A stretch of DNA of 64,000 nucleotides from Neorhizobium huautlense (GCF_002968575.1 NZ_PVBM01000015.1:62001-126000); one strand, 5' to 3'; counted from the stretch's first letter, positions 11,300-21,062 are shown. The notes: a model not told the origin generated them from the sequence alone. Numbers and translations: made by a program.

Positions 11300-12376
11300 G
11301 TGAGCGTGATCACCGTGCGGAATACGAGGGAGAGGCTGAAGGCGCTCTGGCGCCGGGACGTCAAGCGGCGCCTTGTGGCCGGAGGCCTCGACATGGCCGC
11401 TGCCCTTGCGCGGGCCGGAATGTTTCCCAATGCACGGGGCCGCGGCGCCATCTTCACCCTCCATCATGTCCGGCCGAAAAAAAACCGCCCGCTCCAACCG
11501 AGCGGCCATCTGGAAGTGACCCCCGATTTCCTCAGCGAGGCTATCGAAAGGCTCTCGGCGGAAGGTTATGAATTCATACCGCTCGCGGACGTGCCGGGCC
11601 GCCTTACCGCGCCGGCGAAGCAACCCTTTGCGGCCTTCACACTCGATGACGGCTACAAGAACAACGCTGAATATGCCCTTCCCGTCTTTGCCCGCCACGG
11701 TGTGCCGTTCACCGTCTTCGTCACGCGAGGCTTTGCGGAACGTACGCATTCCATGTGGTGGGAAACGCTTGCCGAACTGCTGGGCAGGGAGCGGGAAGTC
11801 ACATTCGATTTCGGGGAAGGAGCGGAGGCGATGGACCTTACCTCCGAAGCGCGCAAATTCGATGCCTTCGATCGCTTTTCAGCTTATGTCGCTGGTGTCG
11901 ACGAGGCGGCGGCCGTTGCGAGGATCGATGCGCTGGCGAGGAAACATGGCATCGATCCGCTGGAGATCACCAGCGACTTGACGATGGAGCCCAAGGAATT
12001 ACGCTTGCTTGGCGCGCATCCGCTGGCGTCGCTTGGAGCACATACGATCAGCCACCGGGCAGTCGGCCGCCTTTCCCCGCAGGATGCTCGCGACGAAATG
12101 CGGCAATCGGCGGACTATGTGGAGCAACTGACCGGCAGGCGGCCCGACACGATCGCTTATCCCTACGGCACACGGCATGCCGTTTCCGAGCGCGATCACC
12201 TGATTGCAAGCGAACTGGGCTTCTCGGTTGCGGTGACCACACAGCCCGGCACGCTGTGCGATAAAAGCAGGCATCGCCTCACGGGGCTACCGCGCATTTC
12301 GCTCAACGGCTATTATCAGGAGCCGCGCTACGTTTCCGCGCTGGCTTCGGGAATCCCGTTCGCCTTGGCACGCTGA
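11300..12376 (+). CDS. NodB-homology polysaccharide deacetylase family protein
   Basis: A 358-residue protein with NodB motifs: motif 1 AAFTLDDGYKNN (two Asp), motif 2 GAHTISHRAVG (metal His pair), motif 3 TIAYPYGTR. There is no signal peptide or clear helix, so it is probably cytosolic or peripheral and may act on a lipid-linked or nucleotide-sugar precursor; that is inference. The region 165-230 between motifs 1 and 2 is an insertion. Start is a GTG at 11300 (another at 11306). It is convergent with pdxH, only 9 bp apart. Confidence 0.87.
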   Translation: MSVITVRNTRERLKALWRRDVKRRLVAGGLDMAAALARAGMFPNARGRGAIFTLHHVRPKKNRPLQPSGHLEVTPDFLSEAIERLSAEGYEFIPLADVPGRLTAPAKQPFAAFTLDDGYKNNAEYALPVFARHGVPFTVFVTRGFAERTHSMWWETLAELLGREREVTFDFGEGAEAMDLTSEARKFDAFDRFSAYVAGVDEAAAVARIDALARKHGIDPLEITSDLTMEPKELRLLGAHPLASLGAHTISHRAVGRLSPQDARDEMRQSADYVEQLTGRRPDTIAYPYGTRHAVSERDHLIASELGFSVAVTTQPGTLCDKSRHRLTGLPRISLNGYYQEPRYVSALASGIPFALAR

Positions 12377-12385
12377 CCGTCCGGG

Positions 12386-13006
12386 TCAGGGATACATTCG
12401 CACCTTCTCCCAGGGACCGTCCGCCACCCCACGCCGAAACTCGACCCGGTCGTGAAGGCGGAACTGCCGGTCGTGCCAGAATTCGATCGAGACGGGCTTG
12501 ATTCGGAAACCGGACCAATAAGGCGGTCGCGGGATGTCGCCTATGGCATATCTGGCCGTATATTCGGCAACAGCCTTTTCCAGGGCGAAACGGCCCTCCA
12601 GCGGTCGAGACTGTTTCGATGCCCAAGCGCCGATCCGGCTGCCGCGCGCCCGCGTCGCATAATAGGCATCGGCCTCGGCGTCGCTCACCACGTCCACCTC
12701 CCCCCGCAGCCGGACCTGGCGACGCAACGACTTCCAATGAAAGCACATCGCCGCCTTCTTCTGAGCGAGGATTTCACGTCCCTTCTGGCTCTCGAAATTG
12801 GTGTAGAAGACGAAGCCGTCCTCGTCGAAACCCTTGAGAAGCACCATGCGGACATTCGGCATGCCGTGTTCGTCGACGGTGGCAAGGGCGACGGCATTCG
12901 GATCATTGGGTTCCGATTTTTCCGCATCCTTCAGCCAGGAGCCGAAGAGTGCAAAAGGTTCGTTCTCCTCGGTGAAGTCACCGGTTGTTAACCCGCTTTC
13001 AGACAT
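12386..13006 (-). CDS. pdxH: Pyridoxamine 5'-phosphate oxidase
   Basis: FMN-dependent enzyme that oxidises pyridoxine or pyridoxamine 5'-phosphate to PLP. It is 206 residues, the family length. Conserved segments include [23 protein letters not shown], the FMN region [43 protein letters not shown] and the C-terminal [11 protein letters not shown]...[12 protein letters not shown]. The ATG at 13006 is chosen from the family start; the open frame extends upstream across the divergent gene. The neighbouring lipoprotein gene is transcribed away from a 55-bp spacer. Confidence 0.96.
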   Translation of the reverse strand: MSESGLTTGDFTEENEPFALFGSWLKDAEKSEPNDPNAVALATVDEHGMPNVRMVLLKGFDEDGFVFYTNFESQKGREILAQKKAAMCFHWKSLRRQVRLRGEVDVVSDAEADAYYATRARGSRIGAWASKQSRPLEGRFALEKAVAEYTARYAIGDIPRPPYWSGFRIKPVSIEFWHDRQFRLHDRVEFRRGVADGPWEKVRMYP

Positions 13007-13061
13007 ATTGAATAAAATACTCCCTAAAGTGCCCCGAGTTTTTGGCCGTACAGGACGCAAG

Positions 13062-13520
13062 GTGGTAGTGATAGCAAAGTCGAAGAGCCGCACAAAGAGG
13101 TCCATCGCGCTTGGTCGAGGTGCAGCCGTCATCTGTCTCGCCGGATTGTCTCTTACCGGATGCACCAGCAGCCTGGACCTCTTCGGCAGTTCCTCCAAGG
13201 TAGACCGCAGCATCTCAACCGGAACCGTTCCCGGTCCGAAGCAGGAATCCGGCGAGAACCTTTCCGACGAGGCGACTGTCCGCAATGCCGTCACGTCTGC
13301 CGATCTTGCAAAACTCGGCGCTGCCTCGGTCCCGTGGGCGAATGCCGTAACCGGCAGCGCAGGCGTCGTTTCGAAAATCCGCGAGGCTCGCAACGAAGGC
13401 CATCTCTGCCGCGACTTCACGACCACGAGACATTCCTACGAAGGAATTGCCATGTTTTCCGGCCAGGCCTGCATGACCGGCAGCGGTGACTGGATGCTGA
13501 CCGCCTTCGACCGACAGTAA
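13062..13520 (+). CDS. RT0821/Lpp0805-type surface lipoprotein
   Basis: A 152-residue predicted lipoprotein. A basic leader (KSKSRTKRS) and hydrophobic stretch end in a lipobox, SLTGC, near residue 29. The C-terminal half carries [20 protein letters not shown] and [10 protein letters not shown], the pair of Cys-containing strands seen in this outer-membrane-associated family of unknown function. No ATG fits; the GTG at 13062 has AGGA six bases upstream, and a second GTG lies at 13068. The dyad at 13565-13584 downstream could be a weak processing hairpin. Confidence 0.82.
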   Translation: MVVIAKSKSRTKRSIALGRGAAVICLAGLSLTGCTSSLDLFGSSSKVDRSISTGTVPGPKQESGENLSDEATVRNAVTSADLAKLGAASVPWANAVTGSAGVVSKIREARNEGHLCRDFTTTRHSYEGIAMFSGQACMTGSGDWMLTAFDRQ

Positions 13521-13757
13521 GGCCCTCTTCAGCACATCACCTACCCTACGACCGGGCAGAAACGATTCGTTTACCTTAACGAATACGAATTTTGGCCTGT
13601 AACCTCTGATTCATGAGTTCCGACCTAAATTTCCTCGAACAGGCACGCCGTACGCAGTGACGCGAGGAACTGACGAAAGCTGTCGGAGTTGTGACGAGTA
13701 TCGGGGGGTCCAAGGATTTTGGCGGGCCCGCCGCTTCAGGTAACCGGTGGTCCCACA

Positions 13758-14837
13758 ATGCGTGATCCCTATTCTCTGCTTGGTGTGAAGCGCAGCGCCG
13801 ACGCTGACGAAATCAAGGCAGCATGGCGCGCCAAGGCAAAGACCGTCCATCCCGACGCCAACCAGGACGATCCGTCCGCCGCCAGCCGTTTTGCCGAAAT
13901 CGGCCAGGCTTATGAGGTGTTGAAGGATCCCGACCGCCGCAAACGCTACGATCGAGCAGCCGAGATGCACCAGACCATCATGCAACAACGTCAGGCCGCG
14001 CGCGAAGCAGCCGAGCGGGCCAAGGCGGCCAAGGCCAATGCCGAAAAGGTCATGGAAGAGCTTGCCCGCGCCAATGCCCAGCGCACGCAGAGCCAGGCGG
14101 AAAATCCTCAAGGCGCGACGGGCGAGACCCCCGAAGACATGATCGAGCGCATATTCGGCGCGGCGGCTGCCGAGCAGGTGAAGGCGCAGAACCAGGCTCG
14201 AACCTCAGAGGATGCATCCGAGGGTGTGAAGGCCGAGCAGTCCGGTGAAAGAGCCCCCCTGCCCGTCATGGCGGTCGATCTTATCGCCTCGCTCGTCCGG
14301 CGCTTTCGCGGGACTGCCCCTTTACCTGAAAAAGCTCCGGATCTTTCCGTCGATGCCGCTGTTACCGTTGCCGATCTGCTGAAGCAGGCCTCGGTCACCG
14401 TAAAGCTCGCGGACGAACGAGAGGTCCGGTTTACACTCGAAAGAGGTATGACAGACGGGCATGTGGTGCGGCTGAAAGGCCAGGGCCTGAAAGTGGCCGG
14501 GATGAAACAGGGCGATCTCCTCGTCGCGCTCAAGGTCGCGCGCGACCCGCATTTCCACATCGAAGGTTTCGACCTCCATACCACCCTGCCGATCTCGCTC
14601 GAGGATGCGGTTTTGGGTACTGAGGCTACGGTGGAAACGCTCGAGGGCAGCCGCAGTCTTTCCGTTCCGGCCTGGTCAGGCTCGGACCAGACGATACGGA
14701 TGAGCGGGCTTGGGCTGTATGACGGCGCCGGCGGACGCGGCGACCTCGTGGTCGAATTGCGGATCATGCTGTGGGAAAAGCCGAACGAGAAGGTCACCGA
14801 CCTGATGCGGCACATGCGCCACGGGCTATACGTCTAA
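13758..14837 (+). CDS. J-domain co-chaperone, CbpA-like (no zinc finger)
   Basis: A 359-residue DnaJ-related protein. The J domain occupies about residues 2-68 with the HPD tripeptide in AKTVHPDANQDD. A long Ala/Lys/Glu-rich, probably helical linker (about 75-190) replaces the G/F region. The C-terminal substrate-binding domains begin near 205 (VTVADLLKQASVTVKLAD) and include GHVVRLKGQGLKVAGMKQGD. No CXXCXGXG zinc-finger repeats are present, so it is CbpA/type II rather than DnaJ. It should stimulate DnaK ATPase. fabI follows 146 bp later on the same strand with its own probable promoter. Confidence 0.9.
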   Translation: MRDPYSLLGVKRSADADEIKAAWRAKAKTVHPDANQDDPSAASRFAEIGQAYEVLKDPDRRKRYDRAAEMHQTIMQQRQAAREAAERAKAAKANAEKVMEELARANAQRTQSQAENPQGATGETPEDMIERIFGAAAAEQVKAQNQARTSEDASEGVKAEQSGERAPLPVMAVDLIASLVRRFRGTAPLPEKAPDLSVDAAVTVADLLKQASVTVKLADEREVRFTLERGMTDGHVVRLKGQGLKVAGMKQGDLLVALKVARDPHFHIEGFDLHTTLPISLEDAVLGTEATVETLEGSRSLSVPAWSGSDQTIRMSGLGLYDGAGGRGDLVVELRIMLWEKPNEKVTDLMRHMRHGLYV

Positions 14838-14935
14838 TTGCGTCCAGTATGACAGTTTTGCGTCGGTTTTCACCGGTGCGCACCCTTGATTACGACCTTT
14901 AACATGAGATGATCCAAGTCAGCTTGAACCCTTGG

Positions 14936-14956
14936 GCTGCCTATGTCATAGGCAGC
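14936..14956. promoter_or_regulatory. Perfect 21-bp dyad upstream of fabI
   Basis: Arms of 10 bp (14936-14945 and 14947-14956) around a single central T, 27 bp before the fabI ATG. A TTGAAC box at 14924-14929 could be the -35 of a promoter whose -10 would fall inside the dyad. It may be an operator for a dimeric repressor, or a 5'-UTR hairpin. Regulator not identified. Confidence 0.55.
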
Positions 14957-14983
14957 ATTCGTCAAAGTTTCAGGGGACTATGT

Positions 14984-15802
14984 ATGGTTCAGGCTTCCGG
15001 CCTCATGGCAGGCAAACGTGGCATCATCATGGGTGTTGCCAACAATCGTTCCATCGCTTGGGGCATTGCCAAAGCCATTCACAGCCAAGGCGGCGAGGTG
15101 GCATTCACCTACCAGGGTGATGCGCTGAAGAAGCGCGTCGAGCCGCTTGCGGCAGAACTCGGCGCCTTCATGGCCGGCCACTGCGATGTCAGCGACGAGG
15201 CCTCCGTCGATGAGGTTTTCGCCAATCTCGAAAAACATTGGGGCAAGATCGACTTCCTCGTGCATGCAATCGGCTTTTCCGACAAGGACGAGCTGACGGG
15301 CCGCTATGTCGACACGACGCCAGAGAATTTCGCCAAGACCATGCAGATCTCGGTCTATTCTTTCACCTCGGTGGCACGCCGGGCGGAAAAACTGATGACC
15401 GACGGCGGCTCCATGCTGACGCTCACCTATTACGGTGCAGAGAAGGTCATGCCGAACTACAATGTCATGGGTGTCGCCAAGGCTGCGCTCGAAGCGAGCG
15501 TAAAATATCTTGCGGTCGACCTCGGCCCGAAGAATATCCGTGTGAATGCGATTTCTGCTGGCCCGATCAAGACGCTGGCGGCCTCCGGCATCGGCGATTT
15601 CCGCTACATCCTCAAATGGAACGAATACAACGCGCCGTTGCGCCGCACCGTCACCATTGAGGAAGTCGGCGATGTCGGGCTCTACATGCTTTCGGACCTG
15701 TCGCGCTCGGTGACCGGCGAAACCCATCATGCAGACAGCGGTTATCATGTCGTCGGCATGAAGGCCGTCGATGCCCCGGACATCTCGGTCATCAAGGACT
15801 GA
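14984..15802 (+). CDS. fabI: Enoyl-[acyl-carrier-protein] reductase (NADH) FabI
   Basis: Short-chain dehydrogenase that performs the last reduction in each fatty-acid elongation cycle; target of triclosan and isoniazid-like inhibitors in the family. It is 272 residues. The FabI-type nucleotide motif GVANNRSIAWGIAKAI and the catalytic pair Tyr...Tyr-x6-Lys in TYYGAEKVMPNYNVMGVAK identify it as FabI rather than FabG. AISAGPIKTLAASGI is the substrate loop. The ATG at 14984 is preferred by homology, giving MVQASGLMAGKRG. The histidine phosphatase gene follows 22 bp downstream. Confidence 0.96.
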   Translation: MVQASGLMAGKRGIIMGVANNRSIAWGIAKAIHSQGGEVAFTYQGDALKKRVEPLAAELGAFMAGHCDVSDEASVDEVFANLEKHWGKIDFLVHAIGFSDKDELTGRYVDTTPENFAKTMQISVYSFTSVARRAEKLMTDGGSMLTLTYYGAEKVMPNYNVMGVAKAALEASVKYLAVDLGPKNIRVNAISAGPIKTLAASGIGDFRYILKWNEYNAPLRRTVTIEEVGDVGLYMLSDLSRSVTGETHHADSGYHVVGMKAVDAPDISVIKD

Positions 15803-15824
15803 TCGACACCAGGAAACGTCTGCC

Positions 15825-16412
15825 GTGCTTATCTACATGATCCGCCACGGGCAGACGGACTGGAACGCCGAAGGGCGTCTGCAGGGACAGCGGGATATTC
15901 CGCTCAACGCGCTTGGCCGGGCGCAAGCCAGCCGGAATGGCGAAAAGCTTCGGGAACTGATCGGGAGAGCGGAAGATTTCGCTTTCATCGCCAGCCCTTT
16001 GTCGCGAACACGCGAAACCATGGAGCGGCTTCGCGCCGCCATGGGCCTTGATCCGAACGCTTATCTGATCGACGAGCGGCTGAAGGAACTCTCCTTCGGC
16101 GATTGGGAGGGCCATACGCTGGCGGAAATCAGCCTGATGTCGCCGGACCGCCTGATGGCCCGGGCACAGGAAAAGTGGAGCTTTATTCCGCCGGGGGAAT
16201 TCGCCGAAAGCTACGAAATCCTCTGCTGGCGCATCGGCGCCTGGCTGCAGGCGGTTGAAAGACCGACGGTATGCATTAGCCATGGCGGCGTCATCCGCTC
16301 GCTCTTCCGCCTGATCGGCAATCTTTCCGAAGACGACGCGGCAGCCGCGCCGACGCCGCAGGATCGCATTCTCAGGATCGACAGGGATTGCGGCCGCCTG
16401 GAATGGCTTTGA
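15825..16412 (+). CDS. Histidine phosphatase superfamily protein (phosphoglycerate-mutase-like)
   Basis: A 195-residue branch-1 histidine phosphatase. The catalytic RHG motif is in IYMIRHGQTDWNAEGRLQGQ, with the second arginine in ASPLSRTRETMERL, the acid Glu in LKELSFGDWEG and the second His in CISHGGVIRSL. It could be a phosphoglycerate mutase, an alpha-ribazole phosphatase-like enzyme or a broad phosphatase; the sequence does not decide. Start is a GTG preceded by CAGGAAA. It lies 22 bp after fabI and is probably in the same transcript. Confidence 0.88.
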   Translation: MLIYMIRHGQTDWNAEGRLQGQRDIPLNALGRAQASRNGEKLRELIGRAEDFAFIASPLSRTRETMERLRAAMGLDPNAYLIDERLKELSFGDWEGHTLAEISLMSPDRLMARAQEKWSFIPPGEFAESYEILCWRIGAWLQAVERPTVCISHGGVIRSLFRLIGNLSEDDAAAAPTPQDRILRIDRDCGRLEWL

Positions 16413-16459
16413 CCAGCAAGCGGCGGCATGGGCTCAGATCACCCGAAAGGGTTTAGGAA

Positions 16460-16720
16460 CTACTGGACGATCTCAAGATCGTCCACGATCCGGTGACCGT
16501 CGACTTCGGTAAAGAAGACAAGGACTTTGACGCCGGCTTTGAGACCTTCGAAATTGAATTCCTCGGGCACCTTGTAGGTCTTTCCATCATCCAACGTGAG
16601 GCTCAGCGCCTTCACATCCACCGTCTTGATCGTCGCCTCGACATCAGCGCTCTGCGCCCAGCCATTCAGGGGCGAAAAGATGCTTGCAGTGGCAAGCAGA
16701 GCAGCAATCAGGATACGCAT
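16460..16720 (-). CDS. DUF1344 family small exported protein
   Basis: An 86-residue protein with a signal peptide (MRILIAALLATASIF...WAQ, cleavage near 22) and a mature domain of beta strands: EATIKTVDVKALSLTLDDGKTYKVP then VLVFFTEVDGHRIVDDLEI. This is the DUF1344 pattern, a family of rhizobial periplasmic proteins of unknown function. The internal ATG at 16720 is used because the signal peptide starts there and AAGG lies just upstream. It is convergent with the phosphatase gene, 47 bp apart. Confidence 0.82.
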   Translation of the reverse strand: MRILIAALLATASIFSPLNGWAQSADVEATIKTVDVKALSLTLDDGKTYKVPEEFNFEGLKAGVKVLVFFTEVDGHRIVDDLEIVQ

Positions 16721-17022
16721 GGGCTTAGGCCTTGATGGGGTCGACGTTGTTTCGTTACGACGCACAGATAGCCTCCCGATTGTGGCGAAAATCGCCCGCT
16801 ACCATGACATTTTCGGTATAAGTAATGACTTGATTGTTAACGCTTTTCAAGAGCTCCAGGCCGCTTGAAGGCGGCGCAGCCGTATCGCCCGGATTTGGCC
16901 CGCGTGCTCAACCTGGCCAATAGCTTCCAAATTTGTGGGCAGCCGGGGGCAATCGGAAATTAACTCCCATCCGTTAGGCTTTTCCCGCAAGTCATAAAAG
17001 TTAACGAAAAGGGTTCGGGCGA
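16721..17022. promoter_or_regulatory. Divergent control region between DUF1344 gene and GGDEF-EAL gene
   Basis: About 300 bp without a convincing gene, AT-richer than its surroundings. Two GTTAACG heptamers occur near 16835 and 17001, the second about 20 bp before the GGDEF-EAL start. They could be operator half-sites, but the match is short. No RNA gene or terminator is evident. Confidence 0.35.
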
Positions 17023-19824
17023 TTGAAATTCCGGCGTTCCTCCGCTTCTCAAACTCTACACCTTTTTCGGCATCCGAAGGCTCCCGCTGCAATCGCACTT
17101 GTCATTGCCCTGATGGTGATTGCGATCGCAATCATCATAGATGGGCGCCATACCGAAAGTTACCGCACCGAACTGCGAGGGACGACCGAAAGGACAGCGG
17201 CGCTGCTGGCCCAGCGTTTTTCATCCCAGGCCGAGACCGACATCCTGGCCGCCGATCACCTGGTCCATGTCCTGCAAGAGGATGCGCAAGGCTCGATCGA
17301 ACGGTTCCAGCACTACATCGACAACGCTTTCAAAAAGGGGCAGCACTTTTTTGCGGTCGCGGTCGCGCCTAATTTCGAACTGACCCAGGTCATTACCCGC
17401 GACGGGATCGTCAACGGCGCATCGGGAAAAATCGGTAGCGTCGATCTTTCGCGTCTTGCAAGCAGCCTGAAATCGGTGGACGGCCGCGGCCGTCTGTCTT
17501 TCCTGAGCGGAACACAGGACGACCACCTGACGCTGGTCATGCCTGTGCCGAAAAGCGAAGACGGAGGGGGATTGTGGGGCGCAATTGCCATTTTGATAGA
17601 GGAAAGAGGCTTCATCGAAGCCTCCGGCGTGACCTTTTCACCAAATCCGATTGCTAGAACGAACCTCCTCAATCTGGATTGGCTGAACGTCGTTCTTCGC
17701 GATGCCGACAGGCCCGAATATTTCGCCTTCTACGGCGACGATTCCATCGAGGGTCAATCCCCGATGGAATGGGCGATCCCCCTCAAGGGTGCCAATTGGA
17801 CCATGCTTGCCAGCCCGCATTCCGGCTGGGACATAACACCGCCGAACCAGTCGCGCTTCCGCCTTGGGATTGCTCTGGCGGTAGGCATGGTCATCGTGCC
17901 GATATTCATCGCTGCGTCGCTCATTTCGGAGCGCAATCGCCACATCGCCATACTGAAAGCGCGCGAACTCAACCTCACGGAGCTGTCGCAGCGCTTGAGG
18001 AGCGCCAAGGAAAATACTGACATCAAGAATGCGGAGCTGGAACTCGCGCTCGATGAACTTTCGAACCGCGAGCAGGAGCTCGAGGAGCTCTCCACCAGGT
18101 TCGATCTCGCCCTCGCCTCCTACAACTGCGGCATCTGGGAGTCCGATCCGGTCACGCAAACGGAAATATGGGATGCCCGTATGTGTCAGTTGCACAGCAT
18201 TCCCTATACCGACGGGATCATCCATCGCGATCAATGGATCAACCTCCTCCACCCGGACGATCGGGAACTTGCCAAACAGGAATCGCATCATTTGAGCGAG
18301 GGGTTGCAGCCCCCGCCGCTCGTCGCCCGCGTTCTGCAGCCCGACGGATCCTCTCGCTACATCCGGTCCATCGGGAAATTGCATGTCACCCGCGACGGGG
18401 CGCGGAAGATGGTCGGCATCGCCTTCGACGTAACCCAGGACGCGATCCTCACCCAGCAGCTCAAAGCCGCCAAGGATGAAGCCGACGCCAAGAACGCCGA
18501 ACTCGAGCTTGCCAAGAGCCGTATCGAGCACAATTCGCTGCACGATCCGCTGACGCTGCTTGCAAACCGCCGCAAGCTTGACATGGAGCTGGACCGGCTC
18601 TCCCGTGCGAGCCAGACCGAGCGGCAGAAATTCTCGCTCCTGCATCTCGATCTCGACCGTTTCAAGCAGATCAACGATACGCTCGGCCATGCGGCAGGAG
18701 ACGCCATGCTCGTGCATGCTTCACGCGTCCTGTCGCGCAACGTCCGCGGCACCGATATCGTCGCTCGCATCGGCGGCGACGAATTCGTCATCCTGGCGGT
18801 CGACAATGCGAGCGCCGAGGAGATGGCACAGCTTGCACAGCGGATCATTGTCGAATTTCATCAGCCAATCGATTTCGAGGGCTTTTCCTGCCGCTGCGGC
18901 GTTTCGATCGGCATTGCGCAGGCAAACGGCATGAATGTCGACGCCCGCCGCACTCTCGTAAACGCAGACCTCGCGCTCTATCGGGCGAAGGGCCTGGGCC
19001 GCAACCGGTACGAATTCTTCACTCAGAACCTTCAGGCCGAGATCGTCAGCCACAAGCGCACCGCCGACGAGGTTCTTGCCGGTATCGACAACGACGAGTT
19101 CACAAGCTGGTATCAGCCGCAGTTCGACGCGCAAACCAACGAGCTTGTCGGCGTCGAGGCGCTGATCCGGTGGAACCATCCCCATCACGGGGTCCTTGCT
19201 CCGGACAAATTCTTAAAGATCGCAGAGGATCTGAACGTCTCGGCAACGCTCGACCAGATCGTGCTCGAGACCGCCATGAGGGACAAGCTGCGCTGGATTG
19301 CCCGCGGCCTCAAGATTCCCAAGGTCTCGGTGAACGTCTCTTCCAAGCGCCTGCACGACGAGAGGTTGATCGACAGATTGAAGCCGTTGGAGATCATTCC
19401 CGGCGAGATTTCCTTCGAACTGGTGGAATCGATCTTCCTCGACGAAAGCGAGGACGTCGTCATCGACAACCTGAAGCGCATCAAGGAGCTCGGGATCGAC
19501 ATTGAAATCGATGATTTCGGAACCGGTCATACGTCCATCGTCAGCCTTTTGAAGCTGAAGCCGAAGCGCCTGAAGATCGACCGGCAGCTCGTCATGCCGA
19601 TCCTCGATTCCCCGCAGGAACGCGCGCTCGTCCGTTCGATCATCGATATCGCACGGTCGCTCGGGGTCGAGACGGTGGCGGAAGGCATCGAAACGATGCA
19701 GCACGCCGCGCTGCTGCGCGAGCTGGGCTGCGATCTCCTGCAGGGTTATGCCTTCTCGCGACCGCTCTCCTTTAACGATTTCACTCAGGCAGCGCTCACG
19801 AATTGGCGCAAAGCGGCGGCATAA
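17023..19824 (+). CDS. Membrane-bound CHASE-like/PAS/GGDEF/EAL c-di-GMP turnover protein
   Basis: A 933-residue protein. TM1 lies at about 24-43, an extracytoplasmic CHASE-like sensor at 45-285, TM2 at about 286-308, a coiled coil at 310-355, PAS at about 360-480, GGDEF at 500-660 and EAL at 680-930. The GGDEF motif (584-588) is intact and preceded by an RxxD inhibitory site (575-578). The EAL motif (712-714) and the DDFGTG loop (from 830) are intact. It may therefore be bifunctional, making and degrading c-di-GMP, with the periplasmic domain setting the balance. The assigned start is a TTG with a weak ribosome site, so the exact N terminus is uncertain. Confidence 0.92.
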   Translation: MKFRRSSASQTLHLFRHPKAPAAIALVIALMVIAIAIIIDGRHTESYRTELRGTTERTAALLAQRFSSQAETDILAADHLVHVLQEDAQGSIERFQHYIDNAFKKGQHFFAVAVAPNFELTQVITRDGIVNGASGKIGSVDLSRLASSLKSVDGRGRLSFLSGTQDDHLTLVMPVPKSEDGGGLWGAIAILIEERGFIEASGVTFSPNPIARTNLLNLDWLNVVLRDADRPEYFAFYGDDSIEGQSPMEWAIPLKGANWTMLASPHSGWDITPPNQSRFRLGIALAVGMVIVPIFIAASLISERNRHIAILKARELNLTELSQRLRSAKENTDIKNAELELALDELSNREQELEELSTRFDLALASYNCGIWESDPVTQTEIWDARMCQLHSIPYTDGIIHRDQWINLLHPDDRELAKQESHHLSEGLQPPPLVARVLQPDGSSRYIRSIGKLHVTRDGARKMVGIAFDVTQDAILTQQLKAAKDEADAKNAELELAKSRIEHNSLHDPLTLLANRRKLDMELDRLSRASQTERQKFSLLHLDLDRFKQINDTLGHAAGDAMLVHASRVLSRNVRGTDIVARIGGDEFVILAVDNASAEEMAQLAQRIIVEFHQPIDFEGFSCRCGVSIGIAQANGMNVDARRTLVNADLALYRAKGLGRNRYEFFTQNLQAEIVSHKRTADEVLAGIDNDEFTSWYQPQFDAQTNELVGVEALIRWNHPHHGVLAPDKFLKIAEDLNVSATLDQIVLETAMRDKLRWIARGLKIPKVSVNVSSKRLHDERLIDRLKPLEIIPGEISFELVESIFLDESEDVVIDNLKRIKELGIDIEIDDFGTGHTSIVSLLKLKPKRLKIDRQLVMPILDSPQERALVRSIIDIARSLGVETVAEGIETMQHAALLRELGCDLLQGYAFSRPLSFNDFTQAALTNWRKAAA

Positions 19825-19952
19825 ACCTCGCCCAGCCCGGCTGGCTAACCGTTTAAACAAGAAAGGCTTGTCGCCTGACGCCCTTTTCCATATGACAACC
19901 GCGTCAGAAGTCGGCGGGAGGCCTACTCCGCCACAAACGGTTCCGCATTGCC

Positions 19953-21050
19953 ATGTCGCACAATACGTTCGGTCACCTCTTCCGCGTCACCACCTGGGGC
20001 GAAAGCCACGGCCCGGCGCTCGGTTGCGTCGTGGACGGCTGCCCGCCCGGTCTCCGCTTCACCCATGCCGAAATCCAGGCCTGGATGGACAAGCGCAAGC
20101 CCGGCCAGTCGCGTTTCGTCACACAGCGACGCGAAGATGACATCGTCAAAGTGCTCTCCGGTGTGATGATGGATGCCGACGGCGAGACCATGATCTCGAC
20201 CGGCACACCGATCTCCATGCTGATCGAGAACACCGACCAACGCTCCAAGGATTATGGCGAGATCGCCCAGCGCTATCGCCCCGGGCACGCAGACTATACC
20301 TATGACGTCAAATACGGCATCCGCGACTATCGTGGCGGCGGCCGCTCCTCCGCCCGCGAAACTGCGGCTCGCGTTGCCGCGGGCGCACTGGCGCGCAAGG
20401 TGGTGCCGGGCGCCAACGTCCGCGCCGCGCTCGTCCAGATCGGCAAGCACAAGATCAACCGGGCGAACTGGGATTGGGACCAGGTCGGCCGCAATCCCTT
20501 CTTTTCTCCGGACGCGGAGATCGTGCCCGTATGGGAAGAATATCTCGATGCGGTTCGCAAGGCCGGCTCATCGATCGGTGCCGTTGTGGAAGTCGTCGCC
20601 GAAGGCGTCCCAGCTGGTCTCGGTGCCCCGGTCTACGGCAAGCTCGACCAGGACATTGCAAGCTACCTGATGTCCATCAACGCCGTGAAGGGCGTCGAAA
20701 TCGGCGAGGGTTTCGCTTCGGCCGAACTCTCCGGCGAAGAAAATGCCGACGAAATGCGCATGGGCAACGACGGAAACCCGATATTTCTCTCCAACCATGC
20801 GGGCGGAATTTTAGGGGGAATCTCGACCGGACAGCCCCTGATCGCCCGGTTTGCCATCAAGCCAACTTCCTCGATCCTCACCGAAAGACGATCAATCGAT
20901 GCCGACGGCAACAATGTCGAAGTACGCACCAAGGGACGGCACGATCCGTGTGTCGGCATTCGTGCAGTACCGATCGGCGAAGCGATGGTTGCCTGCGCGA
21001 TCGCCGATCATTACCTCCGCCATCGGGCCCAGACCGGGCAGACCCTTTAG
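19953..21050 (+). CDS. aroC: Chorismate synthase
   Basis: Final shikimate-pathway enzyme, converting EPSP to chorismate with reduced FMN. It is 365 residues. The signature start [53 protein letters not shown] and [15 protein letters not shown] are all present. The ribB-type gene starts 12 bp after its stop, so the two are probably co-transcribed, an arrangement repeated in related genomes as far as I recall. The 128-bp upstream gap holds no recognisable element. Confidence 0.97.
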   Translation: MSHNTFGHLFRVTTWGESHGPALGCVVDGCPPGLRFTHAEIQAWMDKRKPGQSRFVTQRREDDIVKVLSGVMMDADGETMISTGTPISMLIENTDQRSKDYGEIAQRYRPGHADYTYDVKYGIRDYRGGGRSSARETAARVAAGALARKVVPGANVRAALVQIGKHKINRANWDWDQVGRNPFFSPDAEIVPVWEEYLDAVRKAGSSIGAVVEVVAEGVPAGLGAPVYGKLDQDIASYLMSINAVKGVEIGEGFASAELSGEENADEMRMGNDGNPIFLSNHAGGILGGISTGQPLIARFAIKPTSSILTERRSIDADGNNVEVRTKGRHDPCVGIRAVPIGEAMVACAIADHYLRHRAQTGQTL

Positions 21051-21062
21051 GAACAATCACCC

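Noticed and set aside
10763..11749. A 328-codon minus-strand frame across the TauE and deacetylase genes
   Set aside because: It spans two real plus-strand genes and their intergenic gap and has low-complexity charged composition.
13565..13584. ATTCGTT/AACGAAT inverted repeat after the lipoprotein gene as a terminator
   Set aside because: Short stem, no following T-run; kept only as a possible weak hairpin.
17638..18717. A 359-codon minus-strand frame inside the GGDEF-EAL gene
   Set aside because: Shadow frame opposite conserved PAS/GGDEF coding sequence.
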